Shown here piece after piece: positions 18,597 through 28,325 of a stretch of DNA of 64,000 nucleotides (positions within the stretch are counted from its first letter, which is position 1; every line of letters starts with the position of its first letter). Source of the DNA: Nakamurella leprariae (GTDB lineage: Bacteria; Actinomycetota; Actinomycetes; Mycobacteriales; Nakamurellaceae); NCBI RefSeq assembly GCF_016918035.1, contig NZ_JAERWK010000006.1, positions 118,196 to 182,195 of the forward strand. The letters run 5' to 3'. Made by a program: the position numbers and the translations under genes. The notes beneath the pieces are model-generated. The model had not been told where the DNA came from and did no database searches. It was given only the letters and a program-made list of their open reading frames with translations.

Positions 18597-20108
18597 ATGA
18601 CCGTCGACCACAAGGTCCGGGTCCACCGGAGCGACGAACCGCTCGAGCGGGCCGACCAACTGGCCTGGAAGATCGCCGCGGTGGCGTCGGACCAGGTCGC
18701 ACCGCCCGCCGAGGTCGCCGACATGGTGGTCAACCGTCTCATCGACAACGCCGGCGTCGCCACCGCCTCGCTGAACCGGGGGCCCGTCACGGCCGCCCGC
18801 ACGCAGGCGTTGCGACACCCCGGTCCCGGTGACCGTCCCGGCGCAGTGGTGTTCGGTACCCGCGAGCGGGTCTCGCCGGAGTGGGCGGCGTGGGCGAACG
18901 GCGTCGCCGTCCGGGAGCTCGACTTCCACGACACCTACCTGGCCGCCGACTACTCGCACCCCGGTGACAACATCCCGCCGTTGCTCGCCGTGGCCCAGCA
19001 CACCGGCCGGGACGGGGCCGCGCTGACCCGGGCCATCGCCGTGGCGTACGAGATCCAGGTCGCCCTGGTCACCGGGATCTCGCTGCACAAGCACAAGATC
19101 GACCACGTCGCCCACCTCGGCCCGTCGGTGGCCGCCGGCATCGGGTCACTGCTGGAACTGCCCACCGAGGTGATCCACCAGGCGGTCCAGCAGGCGCTGC
19201 ACACCACCACCGCCACCCGCCAGTCCCGCAAGGGCGAGATCTCCAGCTGGAAGGCCTTCGCGCCGGCGTTCGCCGGCAAGGTGGCCATCGAGGCGGTCGA
19301 CCGGGCGATGCTCGGCGAAGGCGCCCCGTCCCCGATCTACGAGGGGGAGGACAGCGTCATCGCCTGGATGCTGGACGGTCCGGACGCGGCCTACACGGTG
19401 CCGCTGCCGGCGCCCGGCGAGGCGCCCCGCGGCATCCTGTCGACCTACACCAAGGAACACTCGGCCGAGTACCAGAGCCAGGCGCTCATCGATCTGGCCC
19501 GCCGGCTGGGGCCGCGGATCCGCGAGGCCGGTGGCCCGGGCCGGGTGCGCAGCATCGTCATCGCGACCAGCCACCACACGCACTACGTCATCGGCTCCGG
19601 CGCCGGCGACCCGCAGAAGTACGACCCGCAGGCCAGCCGCGAGACCCTCGATCACTCGGTCCCGTACATCTTCGCGGCGGCTCTGCTCGACGGCGGGTTC
19701 CACCACGAGCGGTCCTACCCGCCGCAGCGCGTCGCCGACCCCGAACTGGTCACGCTCTGGCGGTCGATCACCACGGTCGAGGATCCGGAGTGGACCCGGC
19801 GGTACCACTCCAGCGATCCGGCCGAGAAGGCGTTCGGCGGCGCGGTGACCGTCACCTTCGACGACGGCTCCGAGCTGCGGGACGAGATCGCCGTGGCCGA
19901 CGCCCACCCGCTGGGCGCCCGCCCGTTCGGCCGGGACGAGTACGTCGGGAAGTTCCGCGGGTTGGCCGACGGGCTGGTGTCCGAGGCCGAGCAGCAGCGC
20001 TTCCTGGACGTGGCCCTCGCCCTGCCGACCCTGTCGGCCGAGCAGCTCGGCGAGCTGACCGTGGTGCCGTTGGACCTGAAGGCCGCGCCGGGACGGGGGC
20101 TGTTCTGA
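18597..20108 (+). CDS. prpD: 2-Methylcitrate dehydratase (MmgE/PrpD family)
   Basis: A 503-residue enzyme that dehydrates 2-methylcitrate to 2-methyl-cis-aconitate. ATG 18597 follows GAAGGAG. The family signature [15 protein letters not shown] lies at about residues 43-57, with [17 protein letters not shown] and the [22 protein letters not shown] segment further on; the C-terminal domain has [17 protein letters not shown]. First gene of prpDBC, overlapping prpB by the stop-start TGATG. Regulation is probably through the divergent PrpR-like protein. Confidence 0.95.
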   Translation: MTVDHKVRVHRSDEPLERADQLAWKIAAVASDQVAPPAEVADMVVNRLIDNAGVATASLNRGPVTAARTQALRHPGPGDRPGAVVFGTRERVSPEWAAWANGVAVRELDFHDTYLAADYSHPGDNIPPLLAVAQHTGRDGAALTRAIAVAYEIQVALVTGISLHKHKIDHVAHLGPSVAAGIGSLLELPTEVIHQAVQQALHTTTATRQSRKGEISSWKAFAPAFAGKVAIEAVDRAMLGEGAPSPIYEGEDSVIAWMLDGPDAAYTVPLPAPGEAPRGILSTYTKEHSAEYQSQALIDLARRLGPRIREAGGPGRVRSIVIATSHHTHYVIGSGAGDPQKYDPQASRETLDHSVPYIFAAALLDGGFHHERSYPPQRVADPELVTLWRSITTVEDPEWTRRYHSSDPAEKAFGGAVTVTFDDGSELRDEIAVADAHPLGARPFGRDEYVGKFRGLADGLVSEAEQQRFLDVALALPTLSAEQLGELTVVPLDLKAAPGRGLF

Positions 20109-21010
20109 TGCTGGGTGCCACTGCGACCCCCGCCGAGCGGCGGCGGGCCTTCCGGGAGGCGCTGGCCAGCGGCCGGCTGCTGCAGTTCCCCGGCGCGTTC
20201 AACGCCCTGTCGGCGATGCTCATCGCCGAGCAGGGGTTCGACGGCGTGTACATCTCCGGTGCCGTGCTGTCAGCGGAACTGGGGCTGCCCGATGTCGGGA
20301 TGACCACGGCGACCGAGGTGTCCCAGCGGGCGGCCACCATCGCCCGGAACACCTCGCTGCCCACCATGGTCGACGCCGACACCGGGTGGGGCGGACCGGT
20401 CAACGTCGCCCGCACCGTGCAGACCTTCGAGGACGCGGGACTGTCCGGCCTGCATCTGGAGGACCAGGAGGACCCCAAGCGCTGCGGGCACCTGGAGGGC
20501 AAGTCGCTGGTCTCCACCGACGACATGCTGATCCGGATCCGGGCAGCCGTCCGCGGACGACGGGATCCGGACTTCGTCATCTGCGCCCGGACCGACGCGC
20601 GGGCCGTCGAGGGACTGGACGCCGCCATCGACCGGGCCAAGGCCTACGTGGACGCCGGCGCCGACATGATCTTCGTCGAGGCGTTGACCGGCAAGGCCGA
20701 CTACGAGCGCTTCCGCGCGGCGGTCGACGTGCCGCTGCTGGCCAACATGACCGAGTTCGGCAAGACGCCCCTGTTCACCGCGACCGAACTGGCCGACCTC
20801 GGGGTCAACGTCGTCATCTACCCGGTGACCCTGCTGCGGCTGGCCATGGGCGCCGCCGAGGCCGGGCTCGCCGAGATCCGTTCCGCCGGCACCCAGCAGG
20901 GGGTCGTCGATCGCATGCAGACCCGGAAGCGGCTCTACGAGCTGCTCGGCTACGACGAGTACGCGACCTTCGACGCGCGGCTCGCCAATTTCCGCAAGGA
21001 GGAGTCATGA
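20108..21010 (+). CDS. prpB: 2-Methylisocitrate lyase
   Basis: A 300-residue enzyme of the isocitrate lyase/PEP mutase superfamily that splits 2-methylisocitrate into pyruvate and succinate. The catalytic loop reads KRCGHLEGK with the active cysteine. Other family blocks are FPGAFNALSAMLIAEQGFDGVYISGA (broken here only by description), DADTGWGGPVNVARTV and the DARAVEGLDAAIDRAK helix. It overlaps prpD and prpC by a few bases, so the three genes should be translated together. Confidence 0.95.
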   Translation: MLGATATPAERRRAFREALASGRLLQFPGAFNALSAMLIAEQGFDGVYISGAVLSAELGLPDVGMTTATEVSQRAATIARNTSLPTMVDADTGWGGPVNVARTVQTFEDAGLSGLHLEDQEDPKRCGHLEGKSLVSTDDMLIRIRAAVRGRRDPDFVICARTDARAVEGLDAAIDRAKAYVDAGADMIFVEALTGKADYERFRAAVDVPLLANMTEFGKTPLFTATELADLGVNVVIYPVTLLRLAMGAAEAGLAEIRSAGTQQGVVDRMQTRKRLYELLGYDEYATFDARLANFRKEES

Positions 21011-22128
21011 CCGTGCTCGACGAGGAGCCCGAGGTCCACAAGGGGCTGGCCGGTGTGCTGGCCGACACCACCTCGATCTCCAAGGTGGACGCCGAGACGA
21101 ACTCGCTGCTGTACCGCGGTTATCCGGTCCAGGACCTGTGCGCGCACCGCACCTTCCTGGATGTCGCCCACCTGCTCTGGTCGGGTGATCTCCCGACACC
21201 CTCGGAGCAGCAGGCACTCTCGGAGCGAGAGAAGGCACTGCGGCCGATCGACCGCAGCCTGCAGACGCTGCTCATGCAGATGCCGACGACGTGCCACCCG
21301 ATGGACACGTTGCGCACCGCGGTGAGCTGGCTCGGCTCGGAGGACGTGCAGGAGGACGACCCGCAGGCCAACGCGAGCAAGTCGCTGCGGCTGCTGGCTG
21401 CCCTGCCCACCGTGGTCGCCATCGACCAGCGGCGCCGGCGGGGCCTGGATCCGATCGCGCCCGATCCCTCGCTGGACTACTCGGCCAACTTCTTCCACAT
21501 GACCTTCGGCAGCGTGCCGGAGCCGGAAGTCGTGCGCGCGTTCGAGGTCTCGATGATCCTCTACGCCGAGCACAGCTTCAACGCCTCGACCTTCACCGCC
21601 CGGGTGGTCACCTCCACGCTGTCCGATCTGTACAGCGCGGTCGTCGCCGGGATCGGCGCCCTCAAGGGACCGTTGCATGGCGGAGCCAACGAGGCCGTGA
21701 TGCACATGCTGTCCGAGATCGACGGTCCCGAGGAGGCGGAGGCCTGGCTGTCCGAGGCCCTCGCGGCCAAGAAGAAGATCATGGGCTTCGGCCATCGCGT
21801 CTACAAGCGTGGCGACTCGCGGGTGCCGACGCTGCAGGCCTCGCTGGAGGAGGTGGCGGCGCTGCGTGGCGCCGACGACCTGCTGGCCACCCACGCCGCG
21901 CTGGCCGCAGCCATGTTCCGGGAGAAGGGACTGCACCCGAACCTGGACTACCCGGCGGGTCCGCTCTACCACCTGATGGGCTTCGACATCCCGATGTTCA
22001 CGCCGCTGTTCGTGATGTCGCGGATCACCGGATGGACCGCGCACATCAGCGAGCAGCTCGCGGCCAACTCGCTCATCCGCCCGCTGGCCGCGTACCAGGG
22101 GACCGGCTGGCGGCAGGTCACGGCCTGA
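21007..22128 (+). CDS. prpC: 2-Methylcitrate synthase
   Basis: A 373-residue citrate-synthase-family enzyme that condenses propionyl-CoA and oxaloacetate. Catalytic histidines are in GPLHGGANE and GFGHRVYKRGDSR; the latter RGDSR-type arrangement is typical of methylcitrate synthases. ATG 21007 overlaps the prpB stop. Operon membership with prpDB rather than sequence alone decides PrpC over GltA. Confidence 0.93.
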   Translation: MTVLDEEPEVHKGLAGVLADTTSISKVDAETNSLLYRGYPVQDLCAHRTFLDVAHLLWSGDLPTPSEQQALSEREKALRPIDRSLQTLLMQMPTTCHPMDTLRTAVSWLGSEDVQEDDPQANASKSLRLLAALPTVVAIDQRRRRGLDPIAPDPSLDYSANFFHMTFGSVPEPEVVRAFEVSMILYAEHSFNASTFTARVVTSTLSDLYSAVVAGIGALKGPLHGGANEAVMHMLSEIDGPEEAEAWLSEALAAKKKIMGFGHRVYKRGDSRVPTLQASLEEVAALRGADDLLATHAALAAAMFREKGLHPNLDYPAGPLYHLMGFDIPMFTPLFVMSRITGWTAHISEQLAANSLIRPLAAYQGTGWRQVTA

Positions 22129-22150
22129 GGATCGTCGCCACGCTCCCGCG

Positions 22151-23059
22151 TCAGGCGACGGCGTCCCCGCGCCAGGCACTGTCGCGCCGCACCACCGGCT
22201 GGCCGAGGTCGTGGGCGACCGCGCGTTCGGCCTGGGCGGCCAGCCGGCGCCGGTCGGTCGCGGCCCGGCCGCTGCCGGCGAGGGCCGGGATCGGGTCCAG
22301 CCAGTGCACCTGGACGGTGAGCGCGGACATCCGCACCACGGCCCGGATCGATTCGACGACGGTCATGTCGCCGACGAACGCCGGTGCGGTGGTGGGCGTT
22401 CCGGTGCCGTCTCGGTAGGCGAGGGTCACCGGGTGGACCAGCACCGCGGCGTCGATGGCGGCCTGGAACCCGGCCCGGCGGAACTCCCCGACCGCCTGCC
22501 CGCACCGGGTCGTGCCCTCCGGGAAGATCTGCACCCGGTGCCCGCGGCGCAGCGCCGCGGTCATCTGCGCGACCGACTCCGGCAGGTCGCGGTGCAGCCC
22601 GCGTCGCAGGAACAGCGTCCCGGTACGCCGGGCGAGACCGCCGATCACCGGCCAGGTCCCGACCCCGTCCTTGGCCACGGCCCGCTGCGGCGCCTGCGCC
22701 GACAGCACGATGAGGTCCAGCCACGACACGTGGTTGCCGACCACCAGTCCGCCGCCGGTGTGCGGCTCCCCGCGCACCTCGACCCGGACGCCGAGGACGC
22801 GCACCAGCCAGCGCGAGCACCGCCGCAGCGACCGGGTCGACCGGCTGGTGCGGCCGTACCGCGGCGTCCAGTGCACCACCTGGAGCACCCCGACGGTGAC
22901 CAGCAGCACGGCGATGACCCCGGCGAACCGGGCGGCCGCGGCGAGCACCCCTCGTCGCCCGTCCCCGCGCGCCGTCGGCGTCGCACAGCCCGCCACGCAC
23001 TCCGGCCGCACGCAGCGGTCCGGCACATCCGCTGCCGGCAGCACCGGGACGGCGGTCAC
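22151..23059 (-). CDS. 1-Acyl-glycerol-phosphate-type acyltransferase (PlsC/OlsA family)
   Basis: A 302-residue membrane-associated acyltransferase. A hydrophobic segment near residues 42-62 (FAGVIAVLLVTVGVL) anchors it. The catalytic NHVSWLDLI box (NHx4D) and the FPEGTTR substrate box are intact. Its GTG start overlaps the stop of the upstream OlsB-like gene. Next to such a partner it is likely to complete ornithine-lipid synthesis by acylating lyso-ornithine lipid (OlsA role), though phosphatidic acid synthesis is an alternative. Confidence 0.88.
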   Translation of the reverse strand: MTAVPVLPAADVPDRCVRPECVAGCATPTARGDGRRGVLAAAARFAGVIAVLLVTVGVLQVVHWTPRYGRTSRSTRSLRRCSRWLVRVLGVRVEVRGEPHTGGGLVVGNHVSWLDLIVLSAQAPQRAVAKDGVGTWPVIGGLARRTGTLFLRRGLHRDLPESVAQMTAALRRGHRVQIFPEGTTRCGQAVGEFRRAGFQAAIDAAVLVHPVTLAYRDGTGTPTTAPAFVGDMTVVESIRAVVRMSALTVQVHWLDPIPALAGSGRAATDRRRLAAQAERAVAHDLGQPVVRRDSAWRGDAVA

Positions 23060-24126
23060 GCCGGCGACCCGGTCCCGAACGGCCCGGCTCCCTCGGACAC
23101 CGGGTCGGCGGCCGGACCGACGGCTGCCTCGACGGCGTCACCGAGGAACCGGCGCAGGTACCGCCGGTCGGTGATGGTCAGGTCGAGCAACACCAGGAAG
23201 TCCGCGGTGTTGAACTCCCGGTCCCACGCCGGCGGCCCGCACACCCACGCGCCGAGTCGCAGGTAGCCACGCAGCAGCGGCGGCACCACCGTCCTCTCCG
23301 GTCGCGGCACCCCGCCGATGGGCAGCCCGTGCCGCGGCCGGCACCGGCGCCACGGCGGCGCCAGGTGCGACTCGCGGACCAGGTCCCACAATCCGGCGGC
23401 CTGGGACGGTCCGTCGTCCAGCGGCATCGAGGCGCACCCGATCAGGTACCGGTGCCCGGTCAGGTGCAGGTACCGGGCGATGCCGCTCCACAGCAGCGCG
23501 ATCGCCGCCCCGCCGCGATGGTCCGGGTGCACGCAGGCGCGCCCGGCCTCGACCGTGCGGTCCAGCAGCGACTCCAGCGGGGCCAGCCCGAACTCCTGGT
23601 GGGCGTACAGGCCAGTGGCGAGCGGAAACGCGTCGTTGCTGTGCGACGGCAGCAGGCGGTAGGTGGCCACCGCCTGCGGGGCGGCGGCCGTCCCCACACC
23701 GTCGGCTGGCCCCTGGCCCGGTTCCGGTTCGTCCCGCTCGAACCAGACGATCAGGTGGTCGCAGCGGTCATCGAATTCGTCGGTGTCCAGACCACCAGGC
23801 GAGCGGAGCCCGAACTCGGCGCCGAACACCTGGGCCCGCAGCCGCTGCACGGCCACCACGTCCGACCGGTCCGCAGCCAGGCTCAACCGGTACCGGCCAC
23901 GCCGGGCGGGGGCGTCCTGCGCGAGCAGGGCCGCGGTGGTCGCGGTCGGCGCCGACGTCGGATGCGCACGGGCCGCTGTTCGGGGTTCGGGGAGAGCCGA
24001 CCTGTTCCCGGTCCGGGAACCGTTGCGCGCAGAAGCAGTACTGAGCAGGGCGGAGGAGTCGCGAGCGCGAGGAACGAGCGATCGCGGGCTCCGACCATCA
24101 GCTCCGAAGAGGCTCACGGGCTCCAT
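23056..24126 (-). CDS. OlsB-like N-acyltransferase (hemolysin/GNAT family)
   Basis: About 356 residues if started at ATG 24126; GTG 24147 is also possible. The core begins RRGRYRLSLAADRSDVVAVQ and contains QRLRAQVFGAEFG, FDDRCDHLIV, VATYRLL and EAGRACVHPDHRGG, the pattern of L-ornithine N-acyltransferase OlsB, which acylates ornithine with 3-hydroxyacyl-ACP. The first ~80 residues are low complexity and include a translated copy of the dispersed GC-rich repeat (24053-24101), so the true start could be further in. Coupled to the PlsC-like gene by a GTGA overlap, together suggesting ornithine lipid production. Confidence 0.8.
   Translation of the reverse strand: MEPVSLFGADGRSPRSLVPRARDSSALLSTASARNGSRTGNRSALPEPRTAARAHPTSAPTATTAALLAQDAPARRGRYRLSLAADRSDVVAVQRLRAQVFGAEFGLRSPGGLDTDEFDDRCDHLIVWFERDEPEPGQGPADGVGTAAAPQAVATYRLLPSHSNDAFPLATGLYAHQEFGLAPLESLLDRTVEAGRACVHPDHRGGAAIALLWSGIARYLHLTGHRYLIGCASMPLDDGPSQAAGLWDLVRESHLAPPWRRCRPRHGLPIGGVPRPERTVVPPLLRGYLRLGAWVCGPPAWDREFNTADFLVLLDLTITDRRYLRRFLGDAVEAAVGPAADPVSEGAGPFGTGSPA
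24053..24101 (-). repeat. Dispersed GC-rich repeat, single copy, inside the OlsB-like gene
   Basis: On the minus strand it reads CTGATGGTCGGAGCCCGC, then a variable centre rich in CTCG and GTTCCTCGC, and ends GCGACTCCTC. It is a clear relative of the units at 29677-29887 and 37299-37393. It is translated in frame, here in the opposite sense to the copies in the NRPS gene. Confidence 0.8.
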
Positions 24127-24359
24127 GGTGGGCGGGTCGTGGTCCACGACGGCGTCCCTGTGGTGAGCGTCGGCGGTCCATCAGATGAACGCCTGACCAC
24201 GCCGGGTGACCGCGTCCACCACCGGTTCCGATGCGGGCGGCGGCACCGTTCCGTCACGGCACACACCGACGGCACGCGTCACAGACGTTGCGGCACGTGA
24301 GACGCGGCGGGACGGTGTGCGACCCGCACCACGCCCGGCCGGTCGACGGAGGCGGGACA

Positions 24360-25607
24360 ATGGGTGTCGTGCCCGACTCCACCCTGCTCGCTCCCGCGCC
24401 CACCGAGGCCCTGACCGAGGGACCCACCGAGGCCCCCGCCGGGACGCCGACCGCGCCCGCCGCCGAGGGTGTTCCCGCGGCGCCCGGTGGCCTGCAGGTC
24501 GGGCCGTTCCAGGTGTGGCCGCCGGTGGTGCTCGCACCGATGGCGGGCATCACCAACGCGTCGTTCCGCAAGCTGTGCCGCGAATTCGGGGCCGGGCTGT
24601 ACGTCTGCGAGATGATCACCACCCGGGCGCTGGTGGAACGCCGGCCGAAGACGCTGGAGATGATCCGGTTCGACCCGACCGAGCAGCCGCGCTCCGTGCA
24701 GCTGTACGGCGTGGACCCGACCATCGTGTCCAGCGCCGTGCGGATGGTCGTCGAGGAGGACCTGGCCGACCACATCGACCTGAACTTCGGCTGCCCGGTG
24801 CCCAAGGTGACCCGCCGCGGCGGCGGGTCGGCGCTGCCGTTCAAGCGCAAGCTGTTCGAGGCCATCGTCCGCGAGGCCGTCGCCGTGGCCGCCCCCTCCG
24901 GCGTGCCGGTCACCGTCAAGATGCGCGTCGGCATCGACCCGGAGCACATCACCTACCTGGACGCCGGCCGCATCGCCCAGGACTGCGGGGTGGCCGCGGT
25001 GGCCCTGCACGGCCGGACCGCCATCCAGCACTACTCGGGCCGGGCCGACTGGTCGACCATCGCCCGACTCAAGGAGGTCGTCACCGAGGTCCCGGTGCTG
25101 GGCAACGGCGACATCTTCTCGGCCGAGGACGCGCTGGCCATGATGCGGCAGACCGGCTGCGACGGCGTCGTCGTCGGTCGCGGCTGCCAGGGCCGGCCGT
25201 GGTTGTTCGCCGAGCTGGCCGCGGCGTTCGACGGGCGTCCCCGCCCCACCCCGCCGGGCCTGCGGGCGGTGACCGCGACCCTGCGCCGGCACGCCGAACT
25301 GCTGGCCGACGAGATGGGCGAGGACCGCGGGCTGCGCGACCTGCGCAAGCACATGGCCTGGTACCTCAAGGGCTTCACCGCCGCCGGCGAGGTGCGGCGC
25401 GCGTTGGCCATGGTGTCGTCGCTGGAGCAGCTCGACGAGCAGCTGGCCCTGCTCGACCTCGACCAGCCGTTCCCGGACGCCGCTGAGGGACCCCGGGGCC
25501 GGCAGGGCTCGCCGCAACACAGGGTGATGCTGCCGCACGGCTGGTTGGACGATCCGGACAGCGAGGTCGTGCCGGAGGACGCTGAGCTGGAGGTCAGCGG
25601 CGGCTGA
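24360..25607 (+). CDS. dusB: tRNA-dihydrouridine synthase
   Basis: A 415-residue FMN-dependent enzyme that reduces uridines in the tRNA D-loop. The barrel begins VVLAPMAGITNASFRKLC; then SVQLYGVDP, DLNFGCPVPKVTRRGGGSAL with the catalytic Cys, ALHGRTAIQHYSG, VLGNGDIFS and GVVVGRGCQGRPW. A ~45-residue Pro/Ala/Thr-rich N-terminal extension precedes the fold, and an in-frame GTG three codons in is a possible start. Single gene. The ~210 bases before it show no other gene. Confidence 0.95.
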   Translation: MGVVPDSTLLAPAPTEALTEGPTEAPAGTPTAPAAEGVPAAPGGLQVGPFQVWPPVVLAPMAGITNASFRKLCREFGAGLYVCEMITTRALVERRPKTLEMIRFDPTEQPRSVQLYGVDPTIVSSAVRMVVEEDLADHIDLNFGCPVPKVTRRGGGSALPFKRKLFEAIVREAVAVAAPSGVPVTVKMRVGIDPEHITYLDAGRIAQDCGVAAVALHGRTAIQHYSGRADWSTIARLKEVVTEVPVLGNGDIFSAEDALAMMRQTGCDGVVVGRGCQGRPWLFAELAAAFDGRPRPTPPGLRAVTATLRRHAELLADEMGEDRGLRDLRKHMAWYLKGFTAAGEVRRALAMVSSLEQLDEQLALLDLDQPFPDAAEGPRGRQGSPQHRVMLPHGWLDDPDSEVVPEDAELEVSGG

Positions 25608-25792
25608 TCGACCGTCCGGACGCCGGCCGGTCTTACTCACAGTCACCATTGCCCGGTCGCTGAGTACGATGGGTCCACATCCCGGAGCCGGCCACCCGTC
25701 CGGCCGCCTCGGGTGGTGCGCCGGTGCACCGACATCGGGTCACCGGACCCGATCGCGAGCGGCCGCCCGAGGTGGAGTGGCGAGGAGGACCA

Positions 25793-27472
25793 GTGGACGC
25801 AGGGACGGAGGGCCCGGCCGAGCGCGCAGCCGGCGACCCCCCGCGACACGGTCCCACCCGGCACCGGGCCCGCACCGGCTGGCTGAACGCCGGCCGGGTG
25901 GCCGTCGCCGTGGTCTCGGTGGCAGCCCTGGCGGTCACCGGTCTGGAGTGGACCATCAAGGCCCGGGCCGATCAGGGCCTGGTGGAGCGGCAGGTCGACG
26001 CCATCGTCGCCCCCGACCGCACCGGCGCCGGCGGGTCCGCGCTGCCGACCACCGTCGTCCCGGCCGGCGAGTACACGCCGGAGAACATCCTGCTGCTCGG
26101 GTCGGACACCCGCGCCGGCACCAACGGCGACGAGGGCAACACCGACGCCTCGACCGAGGACGGTGTGGCCAACTCGGACACCCTCATGCTCGCGCACATC
26201 AGCAGCGACCGACACGTCACCGTGCTGTCCATCCCGCGCGACACCATGATCGACGCGCCGCAGTGCCTGAAGTGGAACTCCAGCACCGGGGAGCTGAGCG
26301 ACACCCAGCAGAACATCTCCCGCGGCGAACGCTGGCACATCAACTCCGCGTACGCCGTCGGCGGCCCGCAGTGCACCGTGCGAGCCGTGCAGAACCTGAC
26401 CGGGCTGCAGATCGACCGGGTCATCGGCATCGACTTCTCCGGATTCAAGAACATGGTCGACGCGCTGGGTGGCATCACGGTCGACGTCTGCGGACCGATC
26501 ATCGACGCGGAGCTGGGCGCGGTGGTGGCCGAGGGCGGTGTGCAGGTGGTCCGCGGCGACCAGGCGCTCAGCCTGGTCCGGGCTCGCAAGGTGCAGGGCG
26601 ACACCGACTCCGACCTGTCGCGGATCCGCCGGCAGCAGGTGGTGCTCTCGGCGATCCTGCAGCAGGTGACCAGCGCCGGCACCCTGCTCAGCCCGGCCAA
26701 GCTGGACGGCTTCCTGCAGGCGTTCGTGACCAACACCTACACCGACAACGTCAGCATCGACAGCCTGGTCGCCCTGGCCGAGTCGTTCGGTGACCTCGAC
26801 CCGGCCAAGATCACCTTCTTCACGCTGCCGACCATCAGCGATCCGGACGACCCGGACGAGCTGATCGTCGACGAGACCAAGGCGCCGGCGGTGTTCGAGG
26901 CACTGCGCAACGACCAGCGGCTACCCGGCGAGCCGGGCGTCTCCGACAGCACGGCGACGTCGCCCGCTTCCCCGAGCACCAGCGCACCGGCGCCGAGCAG
27001 CGCACCGCCCGCCGTGACCGTCCCGCCCACCGTGGTGGTCGACCCGGCGGCGGTCAGCCTGGCCGTGGTCAACTCCACCGGCCGCACCGGGATGGCGTCC
27101 TCGGCGGCGGCCGAGCTGGAGGCGTACGGCTTCGTCGTCGACGAGAACGACGTGCGGACCGGCGACCGCACGGTGGACGGCACCGTGGTGGAGTACGGCC
27201 CGGGACGGCTGGACGACGCGGTGACCGTGGCCGCGGCCGTGCCGGGCGCCGCGGTGGCCGAGGTGGCCGACCTGACCGGGCAGGTCCGGTTGGTGCTGGG
27301 CACCGACCACGACGGCGTCCTGCAGGAGGTGACGGTCGGCGAGGCCACCCCCGACTGGGTGATCGTCGGCGCGCCGGTGACCGCCACCGAGCCGACGGCG
27401 GCCACTCCCACCACCACGCTCACCGAGGGCGACCTGGCCGCCGTGAACGCAGGTCAGGCCCTGTGCGCCTGA
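25793..27472 (+). CDS. LytR-CpsA-Psr (LCP) cell-wall polymer ligase with LytR_C domain
   Basis: 559 residues if started at GTG 25793 behind GAGGAGG; an upstream GTG at 25724 is possible. A basic N-terminus leads to one membrane helix (VAVAVVSVAALAVTGLEW), so the rest is extracellular. The LCP domain shows ENILLLGSDTRAG, ANSDTLMLAHIS, TVLSIPRDTMI, NSAYAVGG and the arginine-rich LVRARKVQGDTDSDLSRIRRQ. A Ser/Pro-rich linker follows, then a LytR_C domain starting SLAVVNSTGRTGMA. Such enzymes attach arabinogalactan or teichoic-type polymers to peptidoglycan. Confidence 0.93.
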   Translation: MDAGTEGPAERAAGDPPRHGPTRHRARTGWLNAGRVAVAVVSVAALAVTGLEWTIKARADQGLVERQVDAIVAPDRTGAGGSALPTTVVPAGEYTPENILLLGSDTRAGTNGDEGNTDASTEDGVANSDTLMLAHISSDRHVTVLSIPRDTMIDAPQCLKWNSSTGELSDTQQNISRGERWHINSAYAVGGPQCTVRAVQNLTGLQIDRVIGIDFSGFKNMVDALGGITVDVCGPIIDAELGAVVAEGGVQVVRGDQALSLVRARKVQGDTDSDLSRIRRQQVVLSAILQQVTSAGTLLSPAKLDGFLQAFVTNTYTDNVSIDSLVALAESFGDLDPAKITFFTLPTISDPDDPDELIVDETKAPAVFEALRNDQRLPGEPGVSDSTATSPASPSTSAPAPSSAPPAVTVPPTVVVDPAAVSLAVVNSTGRTGMASSAAAELEAYGFVVDENDVRTGDRTVDGTVVEYGPGRLDDAVTVAAAVPGAAVAEVADLTGQVRLVLGTDHDGVLQEVTVGEATPDWVIVGAPVTATEPTAATPTTTLTEGDLAAVNAGQALCA

Positions 27473-27561
27473 GACTGACCGTGGCGCTCGTCACGGTTTG
27501 CCGGACGCTCGGACGGGCACCCTGCCGGCCGGGCCGGACGGCCTGATCACCAGCGCAGGAC

Positions 27562-27583
27562 GTTCACGGCTCGTTCATCCGAG
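27562..27583 (+). promoter_or_regulatory. PHO box upstream of phoU
   Basis: Two 11-bp direct repeats, GTTCACGGCTC and GTTCATCCGAG, lie about 40 bp before the start codon. They match the actinobacterial PhoP box pattern. A -10 box TACACT at 27611-27616 follows six bases before the phoU ATG, implying a leaderless transcript. Confidence 0.75.
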
Positions 27584-27622
27584 TGGTCCACCTGTCGTCG
27601 AGCGGGTGCCTACACTCGGCTG

Positions 27623-28294
27623 ATGCGTCAGGCGTACCACATCAGTCTCTCCAACCTGAGCGAGCTCGGTGCTCGCATGTGCGGAGTGGCCAGCGCCTGC
27701 CTGCGGGACGCCACCGTCGCCGTCCTCGAAGCCGATCTCTCGCTCGCCGAGCAGGTCATGGCCCGGGACGTCGAGCTGGACGAACTGCGGGCCCAGGCGG
27801 AAGCCCAGGCCTTCGACCTGCTCGCGTTGCAGGCGCCGGTCGCGTCCGATCTGCGGACCGTGGTGTCCGCGCTGTGGATCGTGGCCGACCTGCAGCGCAT
27901 GGGGGCGCTGGCCATGCACATCGCCAAGGCGGCCCGCCGTCGTCATCCGCAGCACGTGGTGCCGGTGACCGTCCGGACCATGGTCGAGCGGATGGGGTCC
28001 GTGGGCGTGCACCTGGCTGACCAGGCCGGCACCGTGCTCATGTCGCGCGACGTCCAGCTGGCCCGCTCCATGGAGGCCGAGGACGACCTCATGGACGGCC
28101 TGCAGCAGGACATGTACCAGGCCATGCTCGACCCGAGCTGGTCGGCCGGGGTCGCCCCGGCCGTCGACCTGGCCCTGCTGGCCCGGTTCTACGAGCGGTT
28201 CGGCGACCACGCCGTCGCCGTGGCCCGCCGGGTGGTCTTCCTGGTCACCGGCGAGAACATCGGTGGCGACACCACTCCCAGCATCCCGGTCTGA
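27623..28294 (+). CDS. phoU: Phosphate signalling protein PhoU
   Basis: A 223-residue all-helical protein with two PhoU repeats (about residues 15-100 and 120-205). The first contains ADLSLAEQVMARDVELDELR and QAPVASDLRTVVSALWIVADLQRMG; the second ARFYERFGDHAVAVARRV. It mediates phosphate-dependent shut-off between the Pst transporter and the sensor kinase. It is separate from pstSCAB (10 kb away) but shares a PHO box. Probably leaderless. Confidence 0.95.
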   Translation: MRQAYHISLSNLSELGARMCGVASACLRDATVAVLEADLSLAEQVMARDVELDELRAQAEAQAFDLLALQAPVASDLRTVVSALWIVADLQRMGALAMHIAKAARRRHPQHVVPVTVRTMVERMGSVGVHLADQAGTVLMSRDVQLARSMEAEDDLMDGLQQDMYQAMLDPSWSAGVAPAVDLALLARFYERFGDHAVAVARRVVFLVTGENIGGDTTPSIPV

Positions 28295-28325
28295 GCCGTC
28301 CGGCCCCCTCGCCGGCGCGACCCGG

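Noticed and set aside
18327..18934. Upstream extension of the PrpR-like frame
   Set aside because: The frame upstream of 18243 is a non-homologous shadow; the conserved HTH start is in the other frame beginning at 18326.
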